Positions 17,178-26,131 of a stretch of DNA of 64,000 nt are shown one piece after another. The translations under genes and the position numbers were made by a program. The number at the start of each line of letters is the position of its first letter. Position 1 is the stretch's first letter. The notes beneath the pieces are model-generated. The model did no database searches, was not told the origin of the DNA, and worked only from the letters and a program-made list of their open reading frames with translations. This DNA is from Phycisphaeraceae bacterium (GTDB taxonomy: Bacteria > Planctomycetota > Phycisphaerae > Phycisphaerales > Phycisphaeraceae), in contig PAIY01000246.1 of NCBI GenBank assembly GCA_002704825.1, positions 28,621-92,620 on the forward strand, given 5' to 3'.

Positions 17178-17219
17178 ATAAACCTCACCGTGATTCAATG
17201 ATCGCGGTGAGGTTTATTA
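17178..17219. terminator. bidirectional intrinsic terminator
   Basis: ATAAACCTCACCG pairs with CGGTGAGGTTTAT across a short loop with further pairing (TGAT/ATCG side), flanked by A-rich and T-rich tracts on both sides. It serves the GNAT gene (+) and the sulfotransferase gene (-), which converge here. Confidence 0.85.
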
Positions 17220-17240
17220 CTTTTTCAGAAGTGTGTTTGA

Positions 17241-18179
17241 TCAAGCAGAAGGTTGCTTGTTTTCTGGTTCGTTGAGGAGTTTATTGGTGATGCGTGGATG
17301 CACTGCCGGGTTAATGCCGCGTTGATCGCGTTGGTAACCCATCAGGTCCATGGCCGGTTTGCAGATGGTGTTGATGCGGTCGAGATTTTCTTGGCCAAAG
17401 AACTCGCCCCAATCCACTTTGCGATTGCCTTTGGATTGGTATTGCACATCGACCTGATCGCGGATGTCGTTGGTGACGGTGATTTTCATTTCCTGGCAGA
17501 TTTGATGGATTTCACCGATCTTGTCCTGCAGGAAGTCTTCGTATCGACAGAGAAGCATTTCGTTTTTATGTGCCATGTAAGTCTGCACAAAGAGGACCCA
17601 TCGCTGAGCGAGCATTTCGATGTAGTTCTTACCTTCCAGTCCACACCATGATCCGTCGAAGACCATGGGCCATGGGCCGATGAGTCGTTGGTGGTGTTCA
17701 GGTTCGAGCGTTTGAAGATTGCCGGGGATTTTAAATCGGTTGAGGATGCTTCGGATGTTGTCGCGTGGATCACGGACGATCATCATGAATTGGCCCAAGG
17801 GGAAGAACTTTTTGAGTTCTGTATAAAAGTGCGTGAGGTTGGGTTCTTTGATGATGGGGTTTGCAAATTCAATGCGGTTCATCTCAAGGAACTTACGGAA
17901 GCTGACGGTTCGTGCATAGACGTCGTAATAGTCCGCAGGATGATTGTCATTAAAGTAGTTCAGATCCAGGGTGACTTCTCGGTTGGAAGCTTTACCCATG
18001 AGAGCAGCGATGATCGTCGTACCGGACTTCTGGTTACCCATGACGAAGATGGGGTTATCACAGATGCGTTTGCCCCTTGCATTGACAGCCCGTTGGGCAT
18101 CGATGCTTCCGACTTGCAGGCGATGTTTGACCGCCTGGACGGGGTTGCGCATGAACGTTTGGAGTTTGCGTGTCATCAT
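17241..18179 (-). CDS. Sulfotransferase family protein (312 aa)
   Basis: A canonical sulfotransferase P-loop lies at residues 45-60 (FVMGNQKSGTTIIAAL, with KSGTT for the 5'-phosphosulfate of PAPS). The 3'-phosphate site follows as FMMIVRDPRDNIRSILNR. No signal peptide or membrane segment is seen. A start at 18317 is open in frame, but the extra 46 residues are Pro/Arg-rich and unlike the family; the ATG pair at 18179/18176 with AAGGATAGG upstream is preferred. The acceptor is unknown. With the sulfotransferase at 2319 and the two sulfatases, it suggests this organism both builds and breaks sulfate esters. Confidence 0.85.
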   Translation of the reverse strand: MMTRKLQTFMRNPVQAVKHRLQVGSIDAQRAVNARGKRICDNPIFVMGNQKSGTTIIAALMGKASNREVTLDLNYFNDNHPADYYDVYARTVSFRKFLEMNRIEFANPIIKEPNLTHFYTELKKFFPLGQFMMIVRDPRDNIRSILNRFKIPGNLQTLEPEHHQRLIGPWPMVFDGSWCGLEGKNYIEMLAQRWVLFVQTYMAHKNEMLLCRYEDFLQDKIGEIHQICQEMKITVTNDIRDQVDVQYQSKGNRKVDWGEFFGQENLDRINTICKPAMDLMGYQRDQRGINPAVHPRITNKLLNEPENKQPSA

Positions 18180-18490
18180 GATATTTGGACCTATCCTTAC
18201 GGGACAGATCGAACGATTACGGACACGCGATAAGCGAAGTGGACGGATTTGCACACGGTTTGGCGTCGGGGTGCTACTACAAACGTTACAGGCGGTATGG
18301 TTGGTTGGGGGCGTCAATCATGAAGGTGTGGGGCTGAGTGAGTCGGGAATCCATCTTTCGTGTTTTTCTTGCTGCATGTGTCTTTGCCCGTGTCGATTTG
18401 CATCGACGATGCTCGCATCGCCTGCTTCAATCTCCGTGGCAAAGCTCCATTCGCTAACGACAAAGCCGCGACAATTGGATTCGCAACGCT

Positions 18491-19204
18491 CTAAATGCTA
18501 ACAGTGAGCTTCCATTGTCGGATCACAGGTTGATCATGTGCCACACACAAGCACGCTTCATAGTCCGGCGAAGGCGTTGGTGTGAGATTGTGCAGCGCCC
18601 AGGTTTCGGTGATGTGGTCGGGCTTGTGCATCAGGCATGCCGGTTCGTCGGGATCGACATTGACCGTGAATTGATCAAGCCCCAGCGTGATCCCTTTGGC
18701 GATGGCTTTGACGAAAGCTTCCTTGCGGGTCCAGATGGTATGGAAGGCTCGGAACTGCTTGTCAGCAGGCAGTTTCATCAAGGCATCAAACTCGGCGGGT
18801 GAGAAGAACCGTTTGGCCATTTTCTGGAAATTCTCACGCGGTCGATGGCATTCGATATCCACGCCGATTGCAAAGTCCGGACTGACTGCAATCAAGGCCA
18901 TGTCGGCTGAATGCGTGACATTAAAATGCACCGGGTGATCCGGGAGGTACGGCTTGCCATGCTCGGTATGGGCAAAGGCCACGCTGGCTGGATCGCTGCG
19001 CAACACCGAGGCGACCACCATCCGAAGCAGGGCGCGCGTGATAGCAAATTCACCTTGTCTCTTTGGACTTTTGAATCGGTCGTGGCGTTTGCGTTCGGTT
19101 TCATCCAGCAGGTCCAACGCTCGCGCGCGGGTGATGGGTGGTGCGGTCAATGACAAGGCAAAGACATCAACACAACCGGATTGAGCCTGCCAATTGTCGG
19201 GCAT
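18491..19204 (-). CDS. Sfp-type 4'-phosphopantetheinyl transferase (237 aa)
   Basis: The enzyme transfers phosphopantetheine from CoA to a carrier-protein serine. Signature motifs are present: FNVTHSADMALIAV (around residue 95), GVDIE with Mg-binding Asp116 and Glu118, and the W-x-x-K-E-A motif WTRKEAFVKA at 158-167. The length fits the Sfp/Gsp class. An in-frame ATG at 19276 would add 24 residues encoded by an intergenic GAAATCCG-type repeat, so the ATG at 19204 is preferred. No polyketide or peptide synthetase gene lies in the window; the carrier protein it activates is elsewhere. Confidence 0.9.
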   Translation of the reverse strand: MPDNWQAQSGCVDVFALSLTAPPITRARALDLLDETERKRHDRFKSPKRQGEFAITRALLRMVVASVLRSDPASVAFAHTEHGKPYLPDHPVHFNVTHSADMALIAVSPDFAIGVDIECHRPRENFQKMAKRFFSPAEFDALMKLPADKQFRAFHTIWTRKEAFVKAIAKGITLGLDQFTVNVDPDEPACLMHKPDHITETWALHNLTPTPSPDYEACLCVAHDQPVIRQWKLTVSI

Positions 19205-19225
19205 GTTTGGCCATGGGCAACGTTG

Positions 19226-19256
19226 GAAATCGGAATTCGGATTTCGGATTGGATTC
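19226..19256. repeat. GATTTCG-type heptamer repeat
   Basis: GAATTCGGATTTCGGATT units, the reverse complement family of the CGAAATC array at 11694-11735. The element sits just upstream of the phosphopantetheinyl transferase start. Confidence 0.7.
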
Positions 19257-19322
19257 AAGGTCGTTATCCCTGGCAATGTCCCTGCGGTTGCAGGTCAGAG
19301 GTTCCGAAATAGCGCGATGGAT

Positions 19323-20588
19323 TTAAGGGTACCAGACTTCGATGTTGTCGACCTGCGTCTGCGTGCCGGGTGTTCCCAGAAGTCGGAGTGTCACGTTTGC
19401 CGTGCTGCGTGGGTCCATGGAAGGACTGGTTGCCACGGGCAGTTCATTGACATACCAGAGAATGTTGTAGGGGGTTCGACGGGCTCGGACGGTGATGCTT
19501 TTGCCGTCGGACGGGATCACGGGATACTCGGCTTGTGCAGCAGGTGGTGAGCCGGGCTTGGCTTCGCTGACAATGCCCTGGTCGGTGTGTTTGAGCGTGA
19601 GTCGGACACTGTCACTGGCCAGTGAGAGGACGAAGGTGGCCTTGGGCTGGAGTGTCACCGTCATGCGGACCTGCTGAATCGGTGCGTCGGATTGCATGGG
19701 GGTGTATTCCACGCGAGACTCACCGTTTTCTGACCCACCGATGACCATGTTGAGTTTCTGGTTGACGATGGTGGCGCCTTTGCCTGCGGTCGCGCGGACA
19801 CGGAAGTTGTTGCTGAGAATTTCACTGTCAAAGTTTTCGCCAGCATGTGCTTTACCCAGGTCCTTGTCTTCGGGATTGGTGGATCTGGGTTTGCCGGTTT
19901 TGTTGGCCGGGTTGAGTTCCACCGCATCATCGGCTGGTTTGGGATCAATGACCGCGGTCTGGAACTGTTGGGTCTGCTGCTGATCGTCGCTGGAACCCAT
20001 GATCATGACCACGCCAATGACAATGGCAATGACCAGCAAGAACAGGATCGACAGGGCGATGATGATGGCAGCAAAGGGAATCGGTGATGAATTCTGGGCA
20101 CGCGGTGCGTTGAGATCCGCTTCAACCTGAATCTCCGGCCCGTCCATCTCAGCCAGCGAGGCGTCGAGTGGACCCTGACCTGCCGGTGCCGGTGCGACAT
20201 CGTCATCCAGTTCCAGTTCGTATGCCTGATCGTCTTCAAGGAGCGGCAGGAGATTCGACGGTGGGGGGACGTCCTTGGTGGGAACCTTGGTTCCCAATCG
20301 CTTGGACAGCAGTTGGTCGTAACGTTGGTAGTTCTTGGCATCACTCAGCGCAACGCGCGCGGTAGCCACCTCGTTCATCATGCGGGTTGCCGTCTCACGC
20401 TTTTTGCGATCGGGGAGCATGGCAAATTGGTCCAGCTTCTCCAATCGCTGCTTGGCAGAGATTTCCACGGCACCGGGATGATGACAGAAATGCGGTAAGC
20501 CCAACAATGTGTAATGATCCGGGGGCATGTCCGGTTCATGGGTACTGGGGTCAATTCCGAGCCACTCTTTGTAATAGTCTGCTGCCAT
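19323..20588 (-). CDS. Membrane-anchored J-like-domain protein with C-terminal jelly-roll-like domain (421 aa)
   Basis: Residues 1-95 follow the planctomycete J-like pattern: DYYKEWLGIDP, DHYTLLGLPHF, then two helices ending in ATARVALSDAKNYQRYDQLL. The HPD tripeptide essential for canonical DnaJ stimulation of Hsp70 is not present. An acidic Pro-rich stretch (105-165) leads to one membrane segment at about 171-198 (PFAAIIIALSILFLLVIAIV). After a second linker, residues about 265-421 look like a LamG/jelly-roll beta domain (YNILWYVNELPVA). So the J-like part is probably cytoplasmic and the beta domain outside. ATG 20588 is chosen over 20612. The Hsp70-like gene lies 193 bases upstream on the same strand. 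Confidence 0.75.
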   Translation of the reverse strand: MAADYYKEWLGIDPSTHEPDMPPDHYTLLGLPHFCHHPGAVEISAKQRLEKLDQFAMLPDRKKRETATRMMNEVATARVALSDAKNYQRYDQLLSKRLGTKVPTKDVPPPSNLLPLLEDDQAYELELDDDVAPAPAGQGPLDASLAEMDGPEIQVEADLNAPRAQNSSPIPFAAIIIALSILFLLVIAIVIGVVMIMGSSDDQQQTQQFQTAVIDPKPADDAVELNPANKTGKPRSTNPEDKDLGKAHAGENFDSEILSNNFRVRATAGKGATIVNQKLNMVIGGSENGESRVEYTPMQSDAPIQQVRMTVTLQPKATFVLSLASDSVRLTLKHTDQGIVSEAKPGSPPAAQAEYPVIPSDGKSITVRARRTPYNILWYVNELPVATSPSMDPRSTANVTLRLLGTPGTQTQVDNIEVWYP

Positions 20589-20734
20589 GGATCCAATCGT
20601 TACGCTAGTCACAAGCGGGTGCTAACAGTGTCATCGTGCATTTGCCCTATCAGCTTAACCGATTTGCACAAAGGGGACTAGGCATGAGCTATGGGGATGA
20701 CGAACTTGATGTTATTGGACATTGCGGTATTGTC

Positions 20735-20754
20735 GCGCTAAACCGCAAGCGGTT
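20735..20754 (+). repeat. 20-bp dispersed hairpin repeat, copy 2
   Basis: Exact copy of 11662-11681 (GCGCTAAACCGCAAGCGGTT), here between the Hsp70-like gene and the J-like gene. Confidence 0.85.
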
Positions 20755-20781
20755 AATCATTCACTCGAAATCCAACATTCA

Positions 20782-22626
20782 TCATCGGCTGCCACTGACA
20801 ACCATTTTCTCCACAGCCTGCTTGGCCTGGCCGATTTCAGCCTGGTTCATCGCATTGGTCCGGTCAATGGCGGTTGATGCGCTGGCACCACTGGTGGCTT
20901 CCATGGCTTTGACATCCAGACGGCCGGAGTTGTCGTAGCTGAAGGTCACGTAAATGGTCGAACCCTTGCGAAGACCCCAGGGTAGCTTCTCAATGGTGCA
21001 TTTACCGATGGGAATACACTGATCGGGATTGTCCGATTCGCCTTCGACGATGATGACCGAAACCGATGTCTGGTTGGGAACCACCGTGCCATAGCGCTTG
21101 GTGACCGAGGTCGGTAATAAGGTGTTGGACGGGACGATGATGGAGTTGACCTTGGTTTTATCTTCGTTGGTCATCACCACGCCGAGGCTGTGAGCGTTGA
21201 CGTTGTGGGTTTGAATGGCGCGAAGCACGTCGGTGGCATCGTTGGCGTCGTACTGCTCCGATGGACTGATTTCTTCGAGTTCCGCTTCCGCAATCGTCGA
21301 ACCATCCGATGAGATGGCAGGTGCGCTGAGCGTACTGGCGCCGCCTTCATGCGGTGCGATGCCATCGGAAACCGTTTCGGCATTAGGATCGACTTCGACC
21401 ATCGGCAATGCCGCGTCGTCGTCCTTGATCTTCATCTCCGTCGGCGGGGCAGCAGACTTGGGCTTGGCAGCTTTGGCGGCCTGTTGTTGCGTCTGGTAAC
21501 GCTTGAGTTGTTCAATGGCAGCGTGGATCGCAGCACCATGTGCCACCACTTCGTCGGGGGACAGGGAGGTGTTGGGCTTCTTGCCGGTGACACGTTCCAG
21601 AAGCTTGATGACCTGGGGCATACGCGTCGAACCGCCAACGGTTAAGACTTCGTCGACTTCGCTCCACGCCAAACCTGCGGCTTCGATGACGCGGACGATA
21701 CGACTTTCCGTGCGGTAAAGCAGGTCGGAGGTGAGTTCTTCAAATTGCTGACGGGTCACGTCGATGTTCACGGGCTTGCCTGCGAAGGTGATCCCCATGC
21801 GCGCCTTGTCACGGGCGGATAACGCACGCTTGCAGTCTTCAGCAGCGACAAGCATTTGCTGGAACACATGCTCGTCATTGCGCGGGTCCACGCCATGCTT
21901 GGCCTTGAACGCCACGGCAGCGGCATTGAGCAGTTTCATGTCCCAGTCTTTGCCGCCCAGTTGCACATCACCGTCGGTGGCAAGCACGGTGAGATTGTTA
22001 CCTTCAATGCGCAACACGGTTACGTCGAACGTACCACCACCCAGGTCATAGACCACGGCGATGCGCGCTTTGGACGTTTCGTCAGCCAGGCGAAGCACGT
22101 CGTCCTGGCCGTCACTTTTTCGTTTGATATCCCGGTAGGCAAAGGCCAAAGACGCTGCGGTCGGTTCGTTGAGAATGTCGAGTACTTCAAGACCGGCAAT
22201 TTCACCGGCGGCTTGCGTGGCCTGGCGACGACCTTCGTCAAAATAGGCCGGTACCGTAATCACCGCGCCATCAATCGGGCCGAGCTTGGCTTCGGCATCC
22301 TGTTTGAGTTTTTTGAGGACCAACGCACTGATGGCCGGGGGCGGGAGTTTGCGACCCTGAATCGCCCGACTGTAAAAACGCTCGCCCATCTCACGTTTGA
22401 CGCACTCGACGACGAGATCCGGATTTTCCACAGCAGCAGCGCGCGCTTCGGCACCAACCACCACCTGACCGCTGGGTTCGAAAAACACCACCGACGGCGT
22501 CGTCAGCGAACCTTCTGCATTGGGGATCGTCACCGGCGTACCATGCGCATCGACATAGGCCATCGCACTGAACGTGGTCCCCAAGTCGATACCGATATAT
22601 CGCTTGGCCCGAGGCGATTCGCTCAT
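20782..22626 (-). CDS. Atypical Hsp70-family protein with degenerate linker and no lid (614 aa)
   Basis: The actin-like ATPase domain (about 1-385) is well kept: YIGIDLGTTFSAMAYVD, ITVPAYFDEGRRQAT, LNEPTAASLAFAY, VVYDLGGGTFDVTVL, and VGGSTRMPQVIKLLE. Instead of the conserved hydrophobic DLLLLDV-type linker there are about 90 acidic, low-complexity residues and then NVNAHSLGVVMTNED. A short beta substrate-binding domain follows (about 475-580) and the helical lid is missing. ATG 22626 has AAGGAG at eight bases and is preferred over 22644. Allosteric coupling like that of DnaK is doubtful, so this is probably a specialised Hsp70 rather than the main DnaK. The J-like membrane protein downstream is a likely partner. 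Confidence 0.85.
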   Translation of the reverse strand: MSESPRAKRYIGIDLGTTFSAMAYVDAHGTPVTIPNAEGSLTTPSVVFFEPSGQVVVGAEARAAAVENPDLVVECVKREMGERFYSRAIQGRKLPPPAISALVLKKLKQDAEAKLGPIDGAVITVPAYFDEGRRQATQAAGEIAGLEVLDILNEPTAASLAFAYRDIKRKSDGQDDVLRLADETSKARIAVVYDLGGGTFDVTVLRIEGNNLTVLATDGDVQLGGKDWDMKLLNAAAVAFKAKHGVDPRNDEHVFQQMLVAAEDCKRALSARDKARMGITFAGKPVNIDVTRQQFEELTSDLLYRTESRIVRVIEAAGLAWSEVDEVLTVGGSTRMPQVIKLLERVTGKKPNTSLSPDEVVAHGAAIHAAIEQLKRYQTQQQAAKAAKPKSAAPPTEMKIKDDDAALPMVEVDPNAETVSDGIAPHEGGASTLSAPAISSDGSTIAEAELEEISPSEQYDANDATDVLRAIQTHNVNAHSLGVVMTNEDKTKVNSIIVPSNTLLPTSVTKRYGTVVPNQTSVSVIIVEGESDNPDQCIPIGKCTIEKLPWGLRKGSTIYVTFSYDNSGRLDVKAMEATSGASASTAIDRTNAMNQAEIGQAKQAVEKMVVSGSR

Positions 22627-22940
22627 GGCCAAAACTCCTTGCATTGAAACTCAAACTTAGCCTGTTGGCTGCCCTGGCTACCCCACCACGCCGAAGCGCA
22701 GTACCCTGGACAGATCATCCTGACCTGCCGCAACCATTTATTATACATCCAATTCATCGGCGCGACATCCAATTGTATTGACAAGTCCGGCCAATCAAAT
22801 CTCAATTCCTCAAACCTTCTTGACGGTTATGACGAATACGGTCCAACAATCCGATAAACTCTTGTCTAATCAGGTCAATACCCGGTTCGAGCTTCCCGAT
22901 AGTGATGATGCGTCAACCTGTACTCTCACAAGGATGAGCC
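22627..22940. other. 314-bp divergent promoter region
   Basis: It separates the Hsp70-like gene (-) from the glycosyltransferase operon (+). On the minus strand an extended -10 (TG followed by TATAAT, 22740-22747) lies about 115 bases before the Hsp70 start, without a good -35. On the plus strand a TTGACA at 22778 lacks a matching -10. Confidence 0.45.
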
Positions 22941-24212
22941 GTGAACGATCAGGTCTCACAAAAACCACGATTGGCCTTTGTCCTTGATGCCTTCCCGGCA
23001 TTGTCTGAGACATTTATTCTCAACCAGGTCACCGGTCTGTTGGATCGCGATGCCGATCTGGATCTCTATGCGATGATCCGGCGTGGTCCTGATCAGGCTC
23101 ATGAGGACGTCCATCGGTATGGCCTGCTCGACAAAACAACCTACTGCCCGGACATGCCCCAGAACAAAGCTGCACGCATCGGGCTGGGAATGGTTTATTG
23201 GTTAAAGCTCTTTGCCAGGCAACCCTCCGCCGCCTTGGCAACACTCAGTTCCAAGCGTCATGGCCGACTGGCAACCAGTCTGAGACTGCTGTATGAAGTC
23301 TGCCCGTTTTTCACCCCCAAACGCTATGACCTGGTGCATTGTCACTTTGGTCACATCGGTGCCTCCATTGCGCGCATGCGACAAATGAACTTGATGCCTG
23401 GGAAACTGGTGGTCACCTTCTACGGCTTTGATGTTTCCCAACGCCCCAAAATGGAACCGGCTGGCTACTACGACGCGCTCTTTGCCCAGGCGTCACGTGT
23501 GCTGGTCCTCAGCCAGAATATGAAAGAAAACGTGGCAGCCCTGGGTTGTCCTCAAGACAAAATCACCATCCATCACTTGGGGGTCGATTCGCGCAAGTTC
23601 CCCTTCAAAGCCCGATCACGACAGGGCGACGAACCCATCCGCCTGCTGAGTATCTCCAGACTCGAAGAGAAAAAAGGCCTGGCGTATGCCATCGCAGCAT
23701 TGGGGCAGATCAAGCAGCAACGCGATGACTTTATTTACGAAATCGTCGGCGAAGGTTCACTGCGCGAGCCGCTGCAAAAACAGATCAACGAATTAGGCTT
23801 GGAAAATCACATCAAGCTCCTCGGTTGGAAAACGCAGGATCAGGTCCGCGCGTTTCTGGACAAGACCCACATCATGCTCGCACCCAGTGTCACCGCTAAG
23901 GCCGGTGACCAGGAAGGCACACCCACCGCCATTGCCGAAGCCTTGATGATGGGGTTACCAGTCGTCAGCACGTTGCACAGCGGTATCCCGGAAATGATCC
24001 AACACGAAGTCAGTGGCTATCTCGCGCCCGAACGCGACGCGGACGCCTTGGCCCAATACCTGCTTAAGCTATTTAACGAACCAGAAAGTTGGGCAACCAT
24101 GGGCCGAGCAGGCAGTGACTATGCCCGACGTGAGTTTGATGTAAATCTACTCAATGATCAATTGCTCGAAATTTATCATCAGGTCCTTCACCCTGCCGAG
24201 GAATCACGGTAG
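22941..24212 (+). CDS. Glycosyltransferase family 4 protein, colanic-acid WcaL-like (423 aa)
   Basis: This GT-B enzyme begins RLAFVLDAFPALSETFILNQV, typical of exopolysaccharide GT4 enzymes such as WcaL/AmsK. The C-terminal donor domain has RLLSISRLEEKKGLAYAI, GEGSLREPL and the E-x7-E region EGTPTAIAEALMMGLPVVST. Residues HCHFGHIGA and VVTFYGFDV are also family-typical. GTG 22941 is the start, with AAGGATG eight bases upstream. It opens a four-gene glycosyltransferase operon (22941-27231) likely to assemble a surface polysaccharide. No polymerase, flippase or sugar-nucleotide gene is present here, so the operon is only part of a pathway. Confidence 0.9.
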   Translation: MNDQVSQKPRLAFVLDAFPALSETFILNQVTGLLDRDADLDLYAMIRRGPDQAHEDVHRYGLLDKTTYCPDMPQNKAARIGLGMVYWLKLFARQPSAALATLSSKRHGRLATSLRLLYEVCPFFTPKRYDLVHCHFGHIGASIARMRQMNLMPGKLVVTFYGFDVSQRPKMEPAGYYDALFAQASRVLVLSQNMKENVAALGCPQDKITIHHLGVDSRKFPFKARSRQGDEPIRLLSISRLEEKKGLAYAIAALGQIKQQRDDFIYEIVGEGSLREPLQKQINELGLENHIKLLGWKTQDQVRAFLDKTHIMLAPSVTAKAGDQEGTPTAIAEALMMGLPVVSTLHSGIPEMIQHEVSGYLAPERDADALAQYLLKLFNEPESWATMGRAGSDYARREFDVNLLNDQLLEIYHQVLHPAEESR

Positions 24213-24248
24213 GCAGCAACACCGTCCAATGTAACAGGCTTTGACCTC

Positions 24249-25217
24249 ATGAATTTCCCGGTCTGCGTCATCATTCCATGTCACAACGCCCAGCAGTGGC
24301 TCCCCGGCACGCTGGCATCGGTTGCTGCGCAGACGCATCGGCCGGATCAGGTGATTCTCATTGCAGACCGATGCAGTGATGACTCAGTGAAGATCGCCCG
24401 TGAGTTTGATCTGCCCATCGACGTCCACGAATCAGACTTCGGCAATGCAGCCAGTGCCCGGAACCTGGGGATTGAGCATGCCAATTGCCCGTGGATCGCA
24501 CTGCTTGATGCCGATGACCAGTGGTACCCGCACCACCTTGCCAATGCCGCCCAATTGCTCGCGAACACCGATCACGTGGCCTACTGTGCCAAGTACGACC
24601 TGATGGACAATGCTGACCATCGTCGCACGTTGACCGACTTTGAAGCCTTGCATTTTGCACAAAGCCAAACACAGCTTTCACACATCGATTACACGGACCT
24701 GATGCTCAAGCATATTCCCTTTGGGCATCTGACGGTGATCTACAGGCGTGATCATATTCGCGAAGTGGGGGGCTTTAATCCGTCATTTATTCGCAGACAT
24801 GACATCGACCTCTGGCTGCGTGCGATCTACAATCACACATGGGCGTTCCAATCACAGGTGGCCGCCTCCTATCGTGATCAGACACCCGGCGCCATTTCGC
24901 GCAACCGTGTTGAGGTGGCGTATTACGAGATGTTGGCCATGGTCACCAATCAGAAACAATACCAATGCCCGCAGCTGGATCAGCTTATCCAGGGCTATGC
25001 CCGGCAGGCGATGAGTGCTGCGCTGTTGCAGGCGGATAAACCGTGGGCCGCCAAACTCCGCGAACTGGCTTGGCCGCATTTGGACCGTAAATACAAGCGT
25101 ATTTACGCAACGCTTGGCCTATGCCCACCACTCCTTCGCAGCCTTGTGCATCTCAAACGCAAGCTGTCAGGTGCCGGTACACCAACAATAACAACGGACA
25201 TGAAGGAGGTGGTTTGA
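24249..25217 (+). CDS. Glycosyltransferase family 2 protein (322 aa)
   Basis: GT-A fold: CVIIPCHNAQQWLPGTLASV at the N-terminus, nucleotide-binding IADRCSDDSVKIA, and the metal-binding LLDADDQWYPHHL. Further on, HIREVGGFNPSFIRRHDIDLWLR is the acceptor-side motif (the family ED usually seen here is HD). It is 36 bases after the GT4 gene and its stop overlaps the next start (TGATG). The product is a cytoplasmic or membrane-peripheral transferase. Donor and acceptor sugars cannot be inferred. Confidence 0.9.
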   Translation: MNFPVCVIIPCHNAQQWLPGTLASVAAQTHRPDQVILIADRCSDDSVKIAREFDLPIDVHESDFGNAASARNLGIEHANCPWIALLDADDQWYPHHLANAAQLLANTDHVAYCAKYDLMDNADHRRTLTDFEALHFAQSQTQLSHIDYTDLMLKHIPFGHLTVIYRRDHIREVGGFNPSFIRRHDIDLWLRAIYNHTWAFQSQVAASYRDQTPGAISRNRVEVAYYEMLAMVTNQKQYQCPQLDQLIQGYARQAMSAALLQADKPWAAKLRELAWPHLDRKYKRIYATLGLCPPLLRSLVHLKRKLSGAGTPTITTDMKEVV

Positions 25218-26131
25218 TGAATGATCAAGCGGCACCTTTCTTCAGCGTGGTCATGCCTGCGTACAACCGTCACAAGCTCATCGCCGAGTCCGTCGGTTCC
25301 GTGCTCAATCAGACATTCACTGATTTTGAACTCATCGTCGTCGATGACGGCAGCACGGATAACACCGTTGAGATCCTTGAGCAGATAGACGATCCACGCT
25401 TGACCGTTCTCAAGCAGACCAATGCCGGCCCCGGTGCTGCACGCAATCGCGGGATCGGTGTGGCACGCGGTGTGTATGTTGCCTTTCTGGATAGCGATGA
25501 TTTGTATCTGCCCTGGACGTTGCAAACCTACCATGATGCCATCGCTGCGAACGATCAGCCGGGTTTAATCATCAGTCATGCCAACGATTTTCATCACACC
25601 GGCGAATTGACCACGATCAATCAGGAATCCATGCAGGTTCATCACTACGATGACTATTTCAAAGCCGCGGACCAGAACTTCTGGATCGGTGCCAGCGTTG
25701 TTGCCGTCAAGCGTGACGTGCTTTTGGCGTCCGGCGGATTCAATAATGCCAAGGTCAATCAGGAAGATTGTGATCTCTGGTTAAGACTTGGCAATACCCC
25801 CGGTTTTATCGCAATCCAAAAACCAATCTGTTCGGGCAGGCGTTGGCATGATCAAAACGTCTCACACGAAATGGACAAGAACATCAAAGGCGTCCAGTAC
25901 CTGCTTCACCAGGCCAAACTCGGTGCCTATCCCAAGTCCAATCCCAAGGCACTATTCACCATTCTCACCCGCCACATCCGGCCTGCATCACTGGATTGCA
26001 TCAAACACGGGTATCGTGATATCGCCGTGCAGCTTTACATGAGCACACTGCTTTGGAACCTGCGCCTTGGACGCGTTCGTTACCTGCTTGGTTTCTGGCT
26101 CCGCTATCTCACCGGCAGGGGGTCGCGATGA
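25217..26131 (+). CDS. Glycosyltransferase family 2 protein (304 aa)
   Basis: GT-A fold with FSVVMPAYNRHKLIAESVGSV, VDDGSTDNTVEIL, and the metal-binding AFLDSDDLYLPW. NQEDCDLWLRLG is the catalytic-base region in intact ED form. An ideal AAGGAGGT lies seven bases before ATG 25217, which overlaps the upstream stop by one base; an ATG at 25121 inside the preceding gene is in frame but unnecessary. It is followed with a 4-base overlap by another GT4 gene. The close packing indicates a single polycistronic message. Confidence 0.9.
   Translation: MNDQAAPFFSVVMPAYNRHKLIAESVGSVLNQTFTDFELIVVDDGSTDNTVEILEQIDDPRLTVLKQTNAGPGAARNRGIGVARGVYVAFLDSDDLYLPWTLQTYHDAIAANDQPGLIISHANDFHHTGELTTINQESMQVHHYDDYFKAADQNFWIGASVVAVKRDVLLASGGFNNAKVNQEDCDLWLRLGNTPGFIAIQKPICSGRRWHDQNVSHEMDKNIKGVQYLLHQAKLGAYPKSNPKALFTILTRHIRPASLDCIKHGYRDIAVQLYMSTLLWNLRLGRVRYLLGFWLRYLTGRGSR

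Noticed and set aside
21856..22647. 263-codon open frame on the plus strand
   Set aside because: Antisense to the Hsp70-like ATPase domain. It is a by-product of codon bias, and its His/Arg/Gly-rich composition resembles no protein family.
22778..22806. plus-strand promoter with TTGACA before the glycosyltransferase operon
   Set aside because: At 17-bp spacing the -10 would read CTCAAT, a poor match, so I do not call it.
22871..22905. tRNA-like GGTTCGAG stretch
   Set aside because: No acceptor, D-arm or anticodon stem can be formed around it. No tRNA gene was found by eye anywhere in the window.
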